Program-made: the position numbers and the translations under genes
The notes under the pieces: generated by a model
What the model was told of the DNA's origin: nothing
Databases searched by the model: none
What the model saw: only the letters and a program-made list of their open reading frames with translations
NCBI GenBank assembly: GCA_015492435.1
Contig: WGFB01000040.1
Coordinates: 1-53,826 of the forward strand
DNA length: 53,826 nt
From: Gammaproteobacteria bacterium
GTDB taxonomy: Bacteria > Pseudomonadota > Gammaproteobacteria > SZUA-140
Direction: 5' to 3'
Part shown: positions 1-8,417 of the stretch, one piece after another
How positions within the stretch are numbered: the stretch's first letter is position 1
Layout: every line of letters begins with the position of its first letter

Positions 1-22
1 AGGTGATCGTAGCGAGGCGAGT

Positions 23-109
23 GGGAAATGGAGGACAGTTTTTCGATCATTTGAGGCGAATAGTGGTCACTATTTAACGAAAATGATCGGAAAAATGGAC
101 CCATTTCCC
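23..109. repeat. Long imperfect inverted repeat at left edge
   Basis: Three nested pairs of arms can be read: GGGAAATGG (23-31) with CCATTTCCC (101-109), TTTTTCGATCATTT (39-52) with AAATGATCGGAAAAA (81-95, one bulged base), and AATAGTG (59-65) with CACTATT (68-74). Together they would fold into one long hairpin 3' of the srkA stop codon. It may be a repetitive extragenic palindrome or a transcript-end structure. No coding capacity is evident in positions 1-129. Confidence 0.6.
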
Positions 110-129
110 GCCGCCGCAGTAGATTCATC

Positions 130-1131
130 CTAAGTCCGACAGCCTCCTAGGGGCGGTTCGCTGAGCAGGGCCGCCTGCTCGCGCAGGGCGAGTATGTGCT
201 CCTCCCAGAATCGCCCGGAGTTGAACCACGGAAAGGCAGCGGGAAAGGCGGGGTCGTCCCAGCGCCGCGCCAGCCAGGCGGCGTAATGCATCATGCGCAT
301 GGTGCGCAGGGCCTCGATGAGATGCAGCTCGCGGGGATCGAAATCCATGAAGTCCGCGTAGCCCTCCAGGAGGTCCGCCAGCCCCGCCGTCATGTAGGCG
401 CGGTCTCCGGAGAGAAACATCCACAGGTCCTGGATGGCGGGGCCCATGCGCACGTCGTCGAAGTCCACGATGTGGGGGCCCGCGTCCGTCCACAGGATAT
501 TGCCGGGATGGCAGTCGCCGTGCAGGCGCAGGTAGCGCACCTCGCCGGCCCGTTCATAGCAGGCCTCGATCTGCCGCACCAGGTCCGCCGTCAGGGAATC
601 GTAGGCCGGCACCAGTTCCCCCGGTATGAAATCGTGTTCCAGCAGGTAGCGGCGCGAGTCGACGGCGAAGTGCTGCACGTCCAGGGTGGGGCGGTGCGCG
701 AAGGCCTTGGTGGCGCCGACGGCATGGAGGCGGCCGATGTAGCGCCCCAGGATCTCCAGGTGCTCGGGATTGTCCAGCTCCGGGGCGCGGCCGCCGCGGC
801 GGGGAAAGAGGGCGAAACGGAACGGCCCGGCATGAAACAGGGTGCGACCGTTCTCGTCGGCCATGGGCGCCACCACGGGAATCTCGCGCAGGTGCAGTTC
901 GCGGGTGAAGGCGTGTTCTTCCAGAATGGCCTCATCGGACCAGCGCCCGGGGCGGTAGAATTTGGCGATGAGGGGCGGCCGGTCCTCCAGTCCCACCTGG
1001 TAGACCCGGTTCTCATAGCTGTTGAGGGCCAGGAAGTGGCCGTCGCATTCGAATCCGAGGGCTTCCACGGCCTCGAGAATGGTGTCGGGGCCCAGCGCCT
1101 CGTAGGGGTGGTGTCTTGCACCCTGGCTCAT
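130..1131 (-). CDS. srkA: Stress response kinase A (SrkA/YihE family Ser/Thr kinase)
   Basis: This is a 333-residue cytoplasmic protein kinase of the aminoglycoside-phosphotransferase fold, close in length to E. coli YihE/SrkA, which protects stressed cells from death by counteracting MazF-type toxicity. The catalytic loop LHGDCHPGNILW and the metal-binding IVDFDD are both present, as is the N-terminal segment NSYENRVYQV typical of the family. The ATG at 1131 is chosen because GGAAG lies about 9 bases upstream; the frame stays open further upstream, but that part reads as low-quality sequence overlapping cmoB. The gene follows cmoB after a 13-bp gap, so the two are probably cotranscribed. Family assignment is firm; the exact physiological role is inferred from E. 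coli. Confidence 0.92.
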   Translation of the reverse strand: MSQGARHHPYEALGPDTILEAVEALGFECDGHFLALNSYENRVYQVGLEDRPPLIAKFYRPGRWSDEAILEEHAFTRELHLREIPVVAPMADENGRTLFHAGPFRFALFPRRGGRAPELDNPEHLEILGRYIGRLHAVGATKAFAHRPTLDVQHFAVDSRRYLLEHDFIPGELVPAYDSLTADLVRQIEACYERAGEVRYLRLHGDCHPGNILWTDAGPHIVDFDDVRMGPAIQDLWMFLSGDRAYMTAGLADLLEGYADFMDFDPRELHLIEALRTMRMMHYAAWLARRWDDPAFPAAFPWFNSGRFWEEHILALREQAALLSEPPLGGCRT

Positions 1132-1144
1132 GGGGTTTCTTCCT

Positions 1145-2158
1145 TCATGCCTGCGCCACGAAGATGGCGCGCCGCGGCGCGGGATAGCCCTCGACGGTGC
1201 GTCCGGGATCCCGTGGATCGAGGAAATCGGCCAATGACTGGAAACGCATCCAGTCCGTGGCGCGCTGCTCCGCGGTGGTGGTGGGGGTGACGTCCACCAG
1301 GCGCACCGCGCCATAGCCGCAGCGCTGCAGCCACGCCGCGAGGGTCGCGCCCGAGGGGATGAACCACACGTTGCGCATCTGCGCGTAACGTCCACGCGGC
1401 ACCAGCACCGCGCCCTCGTCCCCTTCGATCACCAGGGTCTCCAGCACCAGCTCCCCGCCCGGGCGCAGGCAGGCGCGCAGTTCCAGCAGGTGATCCAGGG
1501 GCGAGCGGCGGTGATAGAACACCCCCATGGAAAAGACCGTGTCGAAGCCCGCCGCCTCCCGGGGCAGGGCCTCGATGCCCAGGGGCAGGACATGGACCGG
1601 CAGCGGCCCCAGGTAGTGGCGCAGCGCCGCGAACTGGATGACGTAGCGCAGGGTGGGGTCGATGCCCACCACCAGGGACGCCCCCTCGCCCGCCATGCGC
1701 AGCGCGTAATAGCCGTTGCCGCAGCCCACGTCCAGCACCCGGCGTCCGGCGAGGGGGGTGATATGGGGGCGCAGGCGGGCCCACTTCCAGTCCGAGCGCC
1801 ACTCGCTGTCGATATGGATGCCGAACAGGGAGAAAGGCCCCTTGCGCCACGGATGCAGGGCGCGCAGCGAGGCCTCCAGCGCCGCCTTCGTGGCGGCGCC
1901 GCAGTCACCGGGATCGCCGATGCGCACCGTGTCCGCGCGCAAATCGATACTCGCCGGCTGTATGGGGGGCAGCCCCGCCAGCAGCGCCAGCCAGGCGGGC
2001 AGGTCGCCATGGGCCTGGTGTGACAGGGCCGCCGCGACGCGCGGCGGCAGGTCCCGCGCCCAGGACGCCAGTGGCGAATTTTCCACAGTCTGATACAGTG
2101 CGGTGTAGTCCAGCGCCACAGGCGCGGTGGGGACATCGCCGCAGCGATCGGCTTGCAT
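1145..2158 (-). CDS. cmoB: tRNA U34 carboxymethyltransferase CmoB
   Basis: CmoB transfers a carboxymethyl group from carboxy-SAM to 5-hydroxyuridine at tRNA position 34, giving cmo5U, which widens wobble decoding. The protein has 337 residues against about 323 in E. coli. The SAM-fold motif VLDVGCGNGYY begins at residue 141, and family segments such as FGIHIDSEWRSDWKW, FSMGVFYHRRSP and DWMRFQSL are recognisable. The usual partner cmoA, which makes carboxy-SAM, is not adjacent and is not in the window. srkA lies immediately downstream. Confidence 0.95.
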   Translation of the reverse strand: MQADRCGDVPTAPVALDYTALYQTVENSPLASWARDLPPRVAAALSHQAHGDLPAWLALLAGLPPIQPASIDLRADTVRIGDPGDCGAATKAALEASLRALHPWRKGPFSLFGIHIDSEWRSDWKWARLRPHITPLAGRRVLDVGCGNGYYALRMAGEGASLVVGIDPTLRYVIQFAALRHYLGPLPVHVLPLGIEALPREAAGFDTVFSMGVFYHRRSPLDHLLELRACLRPGGELVLETLVIEGDEGAVLVPRGRYAQMRNVWFIPSGATLAAWLQRCGYGAVRLVDVTPTTTAEQRATDWMRFQSLADFLDPRDPGRTVEGYPAPRRAIFVAQA

Positions 2159-2218
2159 GTTCTTGTGTCTCCCGTGTACCTGAATCCGTGAATTCAGGGT
2201 GTATTCAACAACGCAGCC

Positions 2219-3664
2219 ATGACATCATACAGAGAATCGGCCGCCCATATCAGCTTCACGGCGCTGGAATTCCATCGTGACGGCCATTTCGCGCCCGCCG
2301 CCTACGAGTACCGCGGCAGCCCCTCCCGGGGCTGGGAGATCCTGCGCGACGGCGAACACGATCTGCAACTGGGCCCGGGCTTCACCGCCGTGGAGACCCG
2401 CCATTGCGGCGTCTGCTCCACGGACCTGGCGCGCGCCGCGCTGCCCTTTCCCCTGCCCCAGGTCACCGGCCATGAGGTGTTGTGCCGGCGGGAAGACGAG
2501 CTGCTGGCGGTGGATATCAATGCCTCCCACAAGGCCCGCGCCCATGGCGCCGCCGCCTGCCCCTGGTGCTCGGCCGGGCTGGAGACCCACTGCCCGCGGC
2601 GCCTCACCCTGGGCATCGACCGTCTGCCGGGGGGCTTCGCGCCGTGGATCCTGGCGCCCGTCGCCGCCCTCCACCCCGTCCCCGCGGACGTGCCTTGCGA
2701 GGCGGCGGTCTTTGCCGAGCCCTTCGCCGCGGCCCTGCGCGCCGTCGAGGTAACGCCGCCCCGCGCGGGCGAGCGGGTCGCCGTGCTGGGACCGCGCCGC
2801 CTCGGCCTGCTGGTGCTGGCCGCCCTGGCCACCCATCGCCGGCGCCACGGCCTGGACTTTTCCATCACCGCCCTGCACCGCCACCCCTGGCTGGCGGAGC
2901 ATTGCCTGCGCATGGGCGCCGACACGGCCCTGCCTGTTGGTGAGGCGGAAACGGCCTACGACGTCGTCTTCGACACCACGGGAAGCCCTGCCGGCCTGCG
3001 GGAGGCGCTGCGGCGCGCACGCCGCGCCGTGCACCTCAAGTCCACCCACGGCCGGCGCGCGGAGGGCATGGCGCACCTCACGGAGCTGGTCATCGATGAA
3101 ATCTCCCTCCACCCCTTCTCCGCCAACGCCCCGCTGGACCCCGCGCTGCTGGCGCGCATGGCGCCGCCCTGCCATGCCGGTGTGGCGCCGTCGGTCCCGC
3201 AGGCCTTGCGCCGCCGCCTGCAGGACCGGATTCCCCATTGCCGGCAGGAAGACATGGACACCGGCGCGGCAACCATGCCTGCCGCCGCGGAGAAGGGCCC
3301 GGGAGGCTTCGACCTGGCCCTGGTGGGCAGCCTGGCGGAGGCGGACAGGGTCATCCGCCCCCGGCCCGGCGCCCCCGCCCGGGTGCGCGCCAGGGGCGCC
3401 ATCCTGGTGGCGGCCGACGGTGCCCGGCGGAATGCCCTGGCCCAGGCCCTGGCGCGGGGCGTCGAGATCCACAGCTCCCGCTGCGGCCGCATTCCCCAGG
3501 CCCTGGACAGCCTGGCCGCACAACCGGCGCTGGCGCAGGCCATGGCCGAACATCTGGTCACCCACCGTTATCCCGCGCGCGCGCTGGCGCGGGCATTCGC
3601 CACCGCCGCCCGGGGTGAAGGCGTCATCAAGGTGGTGGTGGATACGGCTAAGGGGATGGAGTAA
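2219..3664 (+). CDS. Zinc-type medium-chain alcohol dehydrogenase-like protein
   Basis: This 481-residue protein belongs to the medium-chain dehydrogenase/reductase superfamily. The catalytic-zinc cysteine lies in HCGVCSTDLA and the following ligand region is TGHEV. A partial structural-zinc cluster (CPWC, then a Cys eight residues on) matches the glucose/threonine dehydrogenase subgroup, although one of the usual four cysteines is not evident. It is about 130 residues longer than the family norm: a nucleotide-binding half followed by DTTGSPAGLREAL and a typical family ending at about residues 300-330 is succeeded by roughly 120 more residues that again look like a dehydrogenase C-terminus (GVEIHSSRCGRIP, then a VIKVVVD ending). 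Substrate is unknown. It is divergent from cmoB across a 60-bp gap, and no clear ribosome site precedes the ATG. Confidence 0.75.
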   Translation: MTSYRESAAHISFTALEFHRDGHFAPAAYEYRGSPSRGWEILRDGEHDLQLGPGFTAVETRHCGVCSTDLARAALPFPLPQVTGHEVLCRREDELLAVDINASHKARAHGAAACPWCSAGLETHCPRRLTLGIDRLPGGFAPWILAPVAALHPVPADVPCEAAVFAEPFAAALRAVEVTPPRAGERVAVLGPRRLGLLVLAALATHRRRHGLDFSITALHRHPWLAEHCLRMGADTALPVGEAETAYDVVFDTTGSPAGLREALRRARRAVHLKSTHGRRAEGMAHLTELVIDEISLHPFSANAPLDPALLARMAPPCHAGVAPSVPQALRRRLQDRIPHCRQEDMDTGAATMPAAAEKGPGGFDLALVGSLAEADRVIRPRPGAPARVRARGAILVAADGARRNALAQALARGVEIHSSRCGRIPQALDSLAAQPALAQAMAEHLVTHRYPARALARAFATAARGEGVIKVVVDTAKGME

Positions 3665-3686
3665 GGGCCGTTGCGCCCCGCGGGCG

Positions 3687-4328
3687 TCAACTGGCGTTCA
3701 GCCTGGCCAGCTTTTCGTCCATGCGTGTCAGCAGGCCGCCGATGCCTTCTTTCTTGACGATATCGCGGTAGCTGCTGCGGTAGTTGCGAATGAGGCTGAC
3801 CTCCTCGATGACCACGTCGTAGATCAGCCATTTGCCGCCCTTGAGGCGCATCTTGTAGCGGATGGGTATGTCCACGTCCCCGCTGACGATGATGGTGGAG
3901 ACCTCGGCGCGGCTGCCCTTGACCCGCGCGCCGAGCACTTCCACACGCTCGTCGGTGTAGGCCTCGATGCGGCCGATGTAGGTCGCCAGCAACAGCTTGG
4001 AGAACTTGTCTATGAACTGCTGTTTCTCCTTCTCCGTGGCCTTCTTCCAGTTGGTCGACAGGGCGCGCTGGGACATGACCCGGAAGTCGAAGTTCTCGTA
4101 GACGATTCTCTCGATGTCCGCGCGGCGCGTGGCATTGTCCAGAGACTTGTCCCGCAGCTCGGCAAGGACATCGTCCAGTATCCTGCCAAGCTGTTCAGCA
4201 GGATCCGGAGGCTGAGCGCCCGCCGCGCCACCTGCCAGCAGGCACAACCAGGCCAGGCACAGGCCGAGGGCGTAAAACCGGTTTCTTCTCTTTGTATATC
4301 GTCTGTTCACCCGCTCTTGTCTCTCCAT
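3687..4328 (-). CDS. mlaC: Phospholipid-binding periplasmic protein MlaC (Ttg2D)
   Basis: MlaC is the soluble periplasmic shuttle that carries phospholipids between outer-membrane MlaA and the inner-membrane MlaFEDB complex. The product has about 213 residues. A basic start (RRYTKRRNRF) is followed by a hydrophobic signal peptide ending at about GGAAGA. The body has the Tol_Tol_Ttg2 features: FDFRVMSQRALSTNWKKAT, a FIDKFSKLL helix and GGKWLIYDVVIEEVSLIRNY. The ATG at 4328 begins 16 bases after the mlaA stop; a GTG at 4310 is an alternative. It is the last gene of the mlaE-D-A-C run. Function rests on family knowledge and context. Confidence 0.93.
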   Translation of the reverse strand: MERQERVNRRYTKRRNRFYALGLCLAWLCLLAGGAAGAQPPDPAEQLGRILDDVLAELRDKSLDNATRRADIERIVYENFDFRVMSQRALSTNWKKATEKEKQQFIDKFSKLLLATYIGRIEAYTDERVEVLGARVKGSRAEVSTIIVSGDVDIPIRYKMRLKGGKWLIYDVVIEEVSLIRNYRSSYRDIVKKEGIGGLLTRMDEKLARLNAS

Positions 4329-4344
4329 TGCCGGGGAGGCCGTG

Positions 4345-5169
4345 TCATTCCCGGATCTGCGCGGCACGGTGCTGGATATAGGCGTTCTTGACAAAGGCAT
4401 AAGGATCCAGGGCCTCGCGCTTGAGGGCTTCATAGGTATCCCTGTCCAGGGACAGGGAGTTGACCATGTTATATCCCCTCACGGTCAATCTGATCCACAA
4501 GTTGTCAATATAACGGTAAATGGGATCCAGATACAGGGTATCGACCAGCAGGCCGGTACTGTCGCGCAGGGTGTAGGAACCGTAGAAGGGCAGCACCAGG
4601 TAGAATCCCGGCCCGATTCCGTAGTGGCCCAGGGTCTGGCCGAAGTCCTCGTCCTTTCTCCTCAGGCCCCAGTAGGCGCGCGCGGGATCGAAAAAACCCA
4701 GCAGCCCGATGGTGGTGTTGATGCCGAAACGCAGCAATTCCGTACCCGTGTTCTTCATCTTGAGCTGCAGAAAATTGTTGGCGATGCGCATGGGCGCCTG
4801 AACATTGGTGAAGAATCTGGCCACCGAACGCCGCACCGGCACCGGGACCACGCGGTAACCGCGCGCGGCGGGTTTCAGGAAATAGAAATAGAACTTGTCG
4901 TTGAAGGCGAACATGGCCCTGTTGAAGGGCTCCAGGGGATCGGCGATGGCGATATCGTCGGCGGCATCTTCATCCTCGAAGTCGTCTTCGAAATCATCTT
5001 CAAAGCCGTCCGCGGAACCGCCGCCGGCATCCATGGCGGCATTATCCGCGATTGCTCCGTTGCGCACGCCTTCATTTGAGGAAGGAGGCGCCGCGAATGC
5101 CGCGCCCTGCGGCAACATCAACAGCATACCGATGATGACCGGCGCGAGGCATTGCCTGCTCATTCCCAT
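4345..5169 (-). CDS. mlaA: MlaA/VacJ outer-membrane lipid asymmetry protein, no lipobox
   Basis: MlaA removes misplaced phospholipids from the outer leaflet of the outer membrane and passes them to MlaC. The 274-residue product has the family hallmarks DPLEPFNRAMFAFND, NNFLQLK, FGINTTIGLLGFFDPA and GHYGIGPGFYLVLPF. The N-terminus is a hydrophobic signal peptide that appears to end at AFA-APP. I find no Leu-x-x-Cys lipobox, although most MlaA proteins are lipoproteins. Between the signal and the domain is a linker of about 40 residues with an acidic repeat, FEDDFEDDFEDED. Unusually, the gene lies inside the mla operon between mlaD and mlaC. An alternative ATG lies two codons in, at 5163. Confidence 0.93.
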   Translation of the reverse strand: MGMSRQCLAPVIIGMLLMLPQGAAFAAPPSSNEGVRNGAIADNAAMDAGGGSADGFEDDFEDDFEDEDAADDIAIADPLEPFNRAMFAFNDKFYFYFLKPAARGYRVVPVPVRRSVARFFTNVQAPMRIANNFLQLKMKNTGTELLRFGINTTIGLLGFFDPARAYWGLRRKDEDFGQTLGHYGIGPGFYLVLPFYGSYTLRDSTGLLVDTLYLDPIYRYIDNLWIRLTVRGYNMVNSLSLDRDTYEALKREALDPYAFVKNAYIQHRAAQIRE

Positions 5170-5196
5170 ACCGCATCGGCGCGCCGCGCCCGCCTT

Positions 5197-5646
5197 TCAT
5201 TCATCCTTGAAGATGTACTTGCTGATGAGTTCTTCGAGGCTGATGGCGGATTCCGTCTCCTCGATCTCGCCGCCGGGCTCGATATATTCCTCGGCGCCGC
5301 CCGGCGTGATGCTGACAAAGCGGTCCCCCATGATGCCCGCCGTGCGGATGGACGCGATGCTGTCTTCCTGCAGTCTCACGCCGTTGTCAATGGACAGGGT
5401 GACCACTGCCTCGTATTCCTCGGGATCCAGGCGGATAGAAGTGACTTTCCCGACACGCACGCCGGCAATCTCGACAAAGGCGCCTTCCTTGAGACCGGAA
5501 ACGGAATTGAAACTGGCGCTGACCGGATAGTTGTTTTGTTGTCCGAACAGTTCCACGTCGCCCAGTTTGATGGCGATGTAGGCAAACCCGGCGAAGCCCA
5601 GAATCATGAAGAGGCCGACCACCAGTTCAACATTGACTTTTTTCAT
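5197..5646 (-). CDS. mlaD: MlaD, MCE-domain subunit of phospholipid transporter
   Basis: MlaD is the single-span MCE protein that forms a hexameric ring on the inner-membrane MlaFE core and receives lipid from MlaC. The product has 149 residues, shorter than the roughly 180 of E. coli, consistent with a short C-terminal tail. A transmembrane helix spans about residues 8-28 (VGLFMILGFAGFAYIAIKLG). The MCE domain follows, with FNSVSGLKEGAFVEIAGVRV and IRTAGIMGDRFVSITPGG. It starts 15 bases after mlaE and ends 27 bases before mlaA. Confidence 0.95.
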   Translation of the reverse strand: MKKVNVELVVGLFMILGFAGFAYIAIKLGDVELFGQQNNYPVSASFNSVSGLKEGAFVEIAGVRVGKVTSIRLDPEEYEAVVTLSIDNGVRLQEDSIASIRTAGIMGDRFVSITPGGAEEYIEPGGEIEETESAISLEELISKYIFKDE

Positions 5647-5661
5647 GATGCGGTTTCTGTC

Positions 5662-6450
5662 TCAAAGCATGATGGCGCTGATAAGATAGTCCCAGACGAG
5701 TATGGTCACCGAGGCAAGCACCACTGCGTCGGTGGTAATCCTGCTGACGCCCTCTGGCCCGAAGGCCCCCTTGCGCTCCAGGTGCAGAAAAAACCCTTTT
5801 GCCGCGGAAATCCACACTAGCAGCAGGCCGAATACGAAGGACTTCACGATACCCATCTCCACGTCGTTCCACAACACGCTTTCATACATGCCGTTGAAGT
5901 AGGCGCCGTGACTGACCCCCAGCAGGGCCACGCCGATGAGATAACCGCCGAGTATGCCCACCACATCGAAAATGAAGGTGAGCAGGGGCAGGGAAATGAT
6001 GCCGGCCACGATCTTGGGCACAACAAGGAAGCGGTAGGGATCGATGGCCATGCACTCCAGGGTGTCGATCTGCTCGGTGCTCCTCATGATGCCGATCTCC
6101 GCGCAAATGGCGGATCCCGCCCGTCCGATAACCATCAATGCCGTGAGCACCGGCCCAAGCTCACGAATCAGGCCCAATGCCACGGCGGAACCCAGCAGAT
6201 CCTCGGAACCAAAGCGCGACAGGGTGTAATATCCTTGCAGTCCCAGCACCATGCCGGTAAAGGCCCCCGTCACCACGATGACGAACATGGAGCGCGCCCC
6301 GATAAAGTGCACCTGCTTGATGATGGGGTGAAGCTTGTAGGGCGGTTTGAGGATGTTGACGAAGCAGATTCCCAGGAAAATACCCATGCGGCCGATCTGT
6401 TCGATGTAGTAGAGAGCGCCGTCCCCCAGTTTTTCGACCAACTTCTTCAT
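5662..6450 (-). CDS. mlaE: MlaE, permease subunit of phospholipid ABC transporter
   Basis: MlaE is the inner-membrane permease of the MlaFEDB lipid transporter. The product has 262 residues, almost the E. coli length (260). Family-specific stretches include GARSMFVIVVTGAFTGMVLG, GRAGSAICAEIGIMRSTEQI (the coupling region) and a C-terminal VLASVTILVWDYLISAIML helix. It is the first gene of the minus-strand mlaE-D-A-C run. Its ATPase partner MlaF is not in this operon; a candidate lies at 30942-31751. The 209-bp gap to the divergent lipoprotein gene at 6660 must hold both promoters. Confidence 0.95.
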   Translation of the reverse strand: MKKLVEKLGDGALYYIEQIGRMGIFLGICFVNILKPPYKLHPIIKQVHFIGARSMFVIVVTGAFTGMVLGLQGYYTLSRFGSEDLLGSAVALGLIRELGPVLTALMVIGRAGSAICAEIGIMRSTEQIDTLECMAIDPYRFLVVPKIVAGIISLPLLTFIFDVVGILGGYLIGVALLGVSHGAYFNGMYESVLWNDVEMGIVKSFVFGLLLVWISAAKGFFLHLERKGAFGPEGVSRITTDAVVLASVTILVWDYLISAIML

Positions 6451-6659
6451 GTTCCGGCCCTGCCGTCCTCGTACCTCTTCGCCCAGGTGCCCCGCGCCGC
6501 CGTCCGCACCCCATTACAGACAAATATACTCGGATACCCCCGAACGAAGCAAAAGGAACGGCCGCGGAATTCACCCTTTTTTCCAGTGACAAACCGAAAC
6601 GAATCCATTACCTTACGCACTCAGGGATCCAATAATCGACAAAAGGAGGAATCACCGCC

Positions 6660-6983
6660 ATGACCAGAACCAACATGACCCTCGCGCCAATCGCCCTCGC
6701 AGTCCTGCTGCTGGGAGGCTGCGCCACCACCGCCGACATCGAGCGCGTTTCCAGCGAGGCCGCCCGCGCCCAGGCCACGGCTGACGAGGCCAAGGCCCTG
6801 GCTCAGGAAGCGCTGGACGCCGCCAATCAGGCGCGTTCCGAAGCTTCCGACGCCAACGATACGGCTCAGCGCGCCCTGAACCAGGCATCGCAGGCTCAGC
6901 AGGACGCCCTGGCCGCCCAGGAAGCCGCCGCCCGCGCCGAGGAAAAGGCCGAACGCATGTTCGAGAAATCCATCGCCAAGTGA
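6660..6983 (+). CDS. Lpp/OprI-type alanine-zipper lipoprotein
   Basis: This 107-residue lipoprotein resembles Braun lipoprotein Lpp and Pseudomonas OprI. The signal peptide ends in the lipobox LLGGC, giving a lipidated Cys at about residue 21. The mature part is an Ala-rich heptad-repeat coiled coil (AAxAQxTADEAKALAQEALD and similar). The last residue is Lys, as in Lpp, where it is linked to peptidoglycan. A strong AAAGGAGG ribosome site ends about 10 bases before the ATG, consistent with high expression. The next gene, convergent at 7044, encodes an L,D-transpeptidase, the enzyme class that attaches Lpp to the wall. Covalent anchoring here is inferred. Confidence 0.85.
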   Translation: MTRTNMTLAPIALAVLLLGGCATTADIERVSSEAARAQATADEAKALAQEALDAANQARSEASDANDTAQRALNQASQAQQDALAAQEAAARAEEKAERMFEKSIAK

Positions 6984-7043
6984 TGCCGGTCACTGGCCGT
7001 CACCGGGTGGTTCCCGCGGCCTGCCCGGTACGGCCCTGCCTTC

Positions 7044-8261
7044 TCAGGAAACGCAGCGCACCAACGGCCCGGCATGCCGGGCTGGAAACACATAGCCTTT
7101 CATCCCTTCTTCCTTGATAATGCGCCATAGGGCGTCCCGCGCCTGCCACTCCGCGGGGAAAGGCCCAATGAGCACCCGGCAATAACCATCTTCCACGCCC
7201 ACCCTGACCGAAATGGGCACATCCACCCAATCCAGGTCATAGGCCACCTGGCGGGCATTACTCACATCGGTAAAGGCGCCGACCTGCAACATCCAGCCAC
7301 TGTCCGAATGCCTGTCGGCGGCCTCCACCTTCACGTCACTGATAAGGCGTGGCATGCCATCATGCCGGCTCGCCTCGCGCACCACTTTTTCCTTGACAGC
7401 CTCGCGCTCGGCGGCGCGGGTAACAGCCGAAACCGCGCGTACGATCTGGGGCAGATTGCTGGGCGCCGGCTCCCCCCGGTCGAAGACGGGTTCGTGGGCT
7501 TCCAGGAACAGGGCATTGCCTTCCAGGCCCAGTTTGTAGGGCTGATTGATGATCTCGACGGTGGTGCCCTCCGTCACCAGCCCGAACAGCACCTCGATAT
7601 CCTCGGGATACATGCGGATGCAGCCATGGCTGATACGCCGCCCCACGCCATAGGGCTTGTTGGTGCCATGTATGAGATAGCCCACCATGTCGAGGCGCAG
7701 GGCATACTTCCCCAAAGGGTTGTCCGGGCCGGGAGGCACCACCCGCGGCAGGGGATTGCCCTCGGCGATGCTTTCCTCAAGGATGGATTGGGGCACGGTC
7801 CATACCGGGTCCTTGTCCTTCACCAGGATGCGCGCCTTACCCACCGGGGTGGCCCAGCCTTCCTGGCCGATGCCGACCGGATAGGTCATCACCCTGGCCT
7901 GTTCGCCGGGCCGGGCTGGCGGATAATAATAAAGGCGCATCTCCGCCAGATTGATGACAATGCCGGACCTGGGTCCGTTGGGCAATACGTAGCGGGCGGG
8001 CACGGTGACTTGCGAACCGGGCTCAGGAAGCCAGGGATCCACGCCGGGATTGGCGGCAACGATCTCGTTGTAACCCAGGTCATGTTCGCGGGCGATATCC
8101 AGCAAGGTTTCACCCTCCCGCACGGTGACGGTATAGATCCGTCCCACAAGGTCATTGCCAGGCGCGGGCATTGGGAATTCCGCACCCTGCGCCGGCAGAG
8201 TCACGCCCGCGAAAAGCAGGCCCGCGAACAGGATTCGGCCGATGTATGCTGCTGGACTCAT
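7044..8261 (-). CDS. L,D-transpeptidase with LysM and SPOR domains
   Basis: This is a periplasmic cell-wall enzyme of about 405 residues. In order it has a signal peptide (to about residue 27), a LysM peptidoglycan-binding domain (about 42-92), a YkuD catalytic domain (about 98-235) and a C-terminal SPOR domain (about 323-400, starting WMLQVGAFTDVSNARQVA). The catalytic motifs HGTNKPYGVGRRISHGCIRM are intact, with nucleophile Cys at about 214. LysM-YkuD is the ErfK/YbiS layout; the added SPOR domain, which binds denuded septal glycan, is unusual. The ATG at 8261 has AGGTG just upstream; a GTG at 8267 is an alternative. It could anchor the lipoprotein encoded at 6660-6983 or form 3-3 crosslinks. 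Confidence 0.9.
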   Translation of the reverse strand: MSPAAYIGRILFAGLLFAGVTLPAQGAEFPMPAPGNDLVGRIYTVTVREGETLLDIAREHDLGYNEIVAANPGVDPWLPEPGSQVTVPARYVLPNGPRSGIVINLAEMRLYYYPPARPGEQARVMTYPVGIGQEGWATPVGKARILVKDKDPVWTVPQSILEESIAEGNPLPRVVPPGPDNPLGKYALRLDMVGYLIHGTNKPYGVGRRISHGCIRMYPEDIEVLFGLVTEGTTVEIINQPYKLGLEGNALFLEAHEPVFDRGEPAPSNLPQIVRAVSAVTRAAEREAVKEKVVREASRHDGMPRLISDVKVEAADRHSDSGWMLQVGAFTDVSNARQVAYDLDWVDVPISVRVGVEDGYCRVLIGPFPAEWQARDALWRIIKEEGMKGYVFPARHAGPLVRCVS

Positions 8262-8376
8262 GTTCACCTGGATATATTTCCGTTGCGGCTATTCTAACGG
8301 CTTACGGGCCGACATGAAATGCACTTGCCCGGCCTTCCTCTCACGTTTCAGGAAATGCTCACACCGTCGATACCCT

Positions 8377-8417
8377 TAGGGACCTCTGATTCATTCTGGA
8401 ATTGATCAGATAGAATA
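8377..8417. repeat. Internally deleted copy of the MITE-like element
   Basis: AGGGACCTCTGATTCATTC is followed after two bases by GAATTGATCAGA, that is, the two terminal inverted repeats of the element at 13505-13671 joined with the centre missing. It sits in the 348-bp gap between the L,D-transpeptidase gene and the gene at 8610. Confidence 0.6.
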
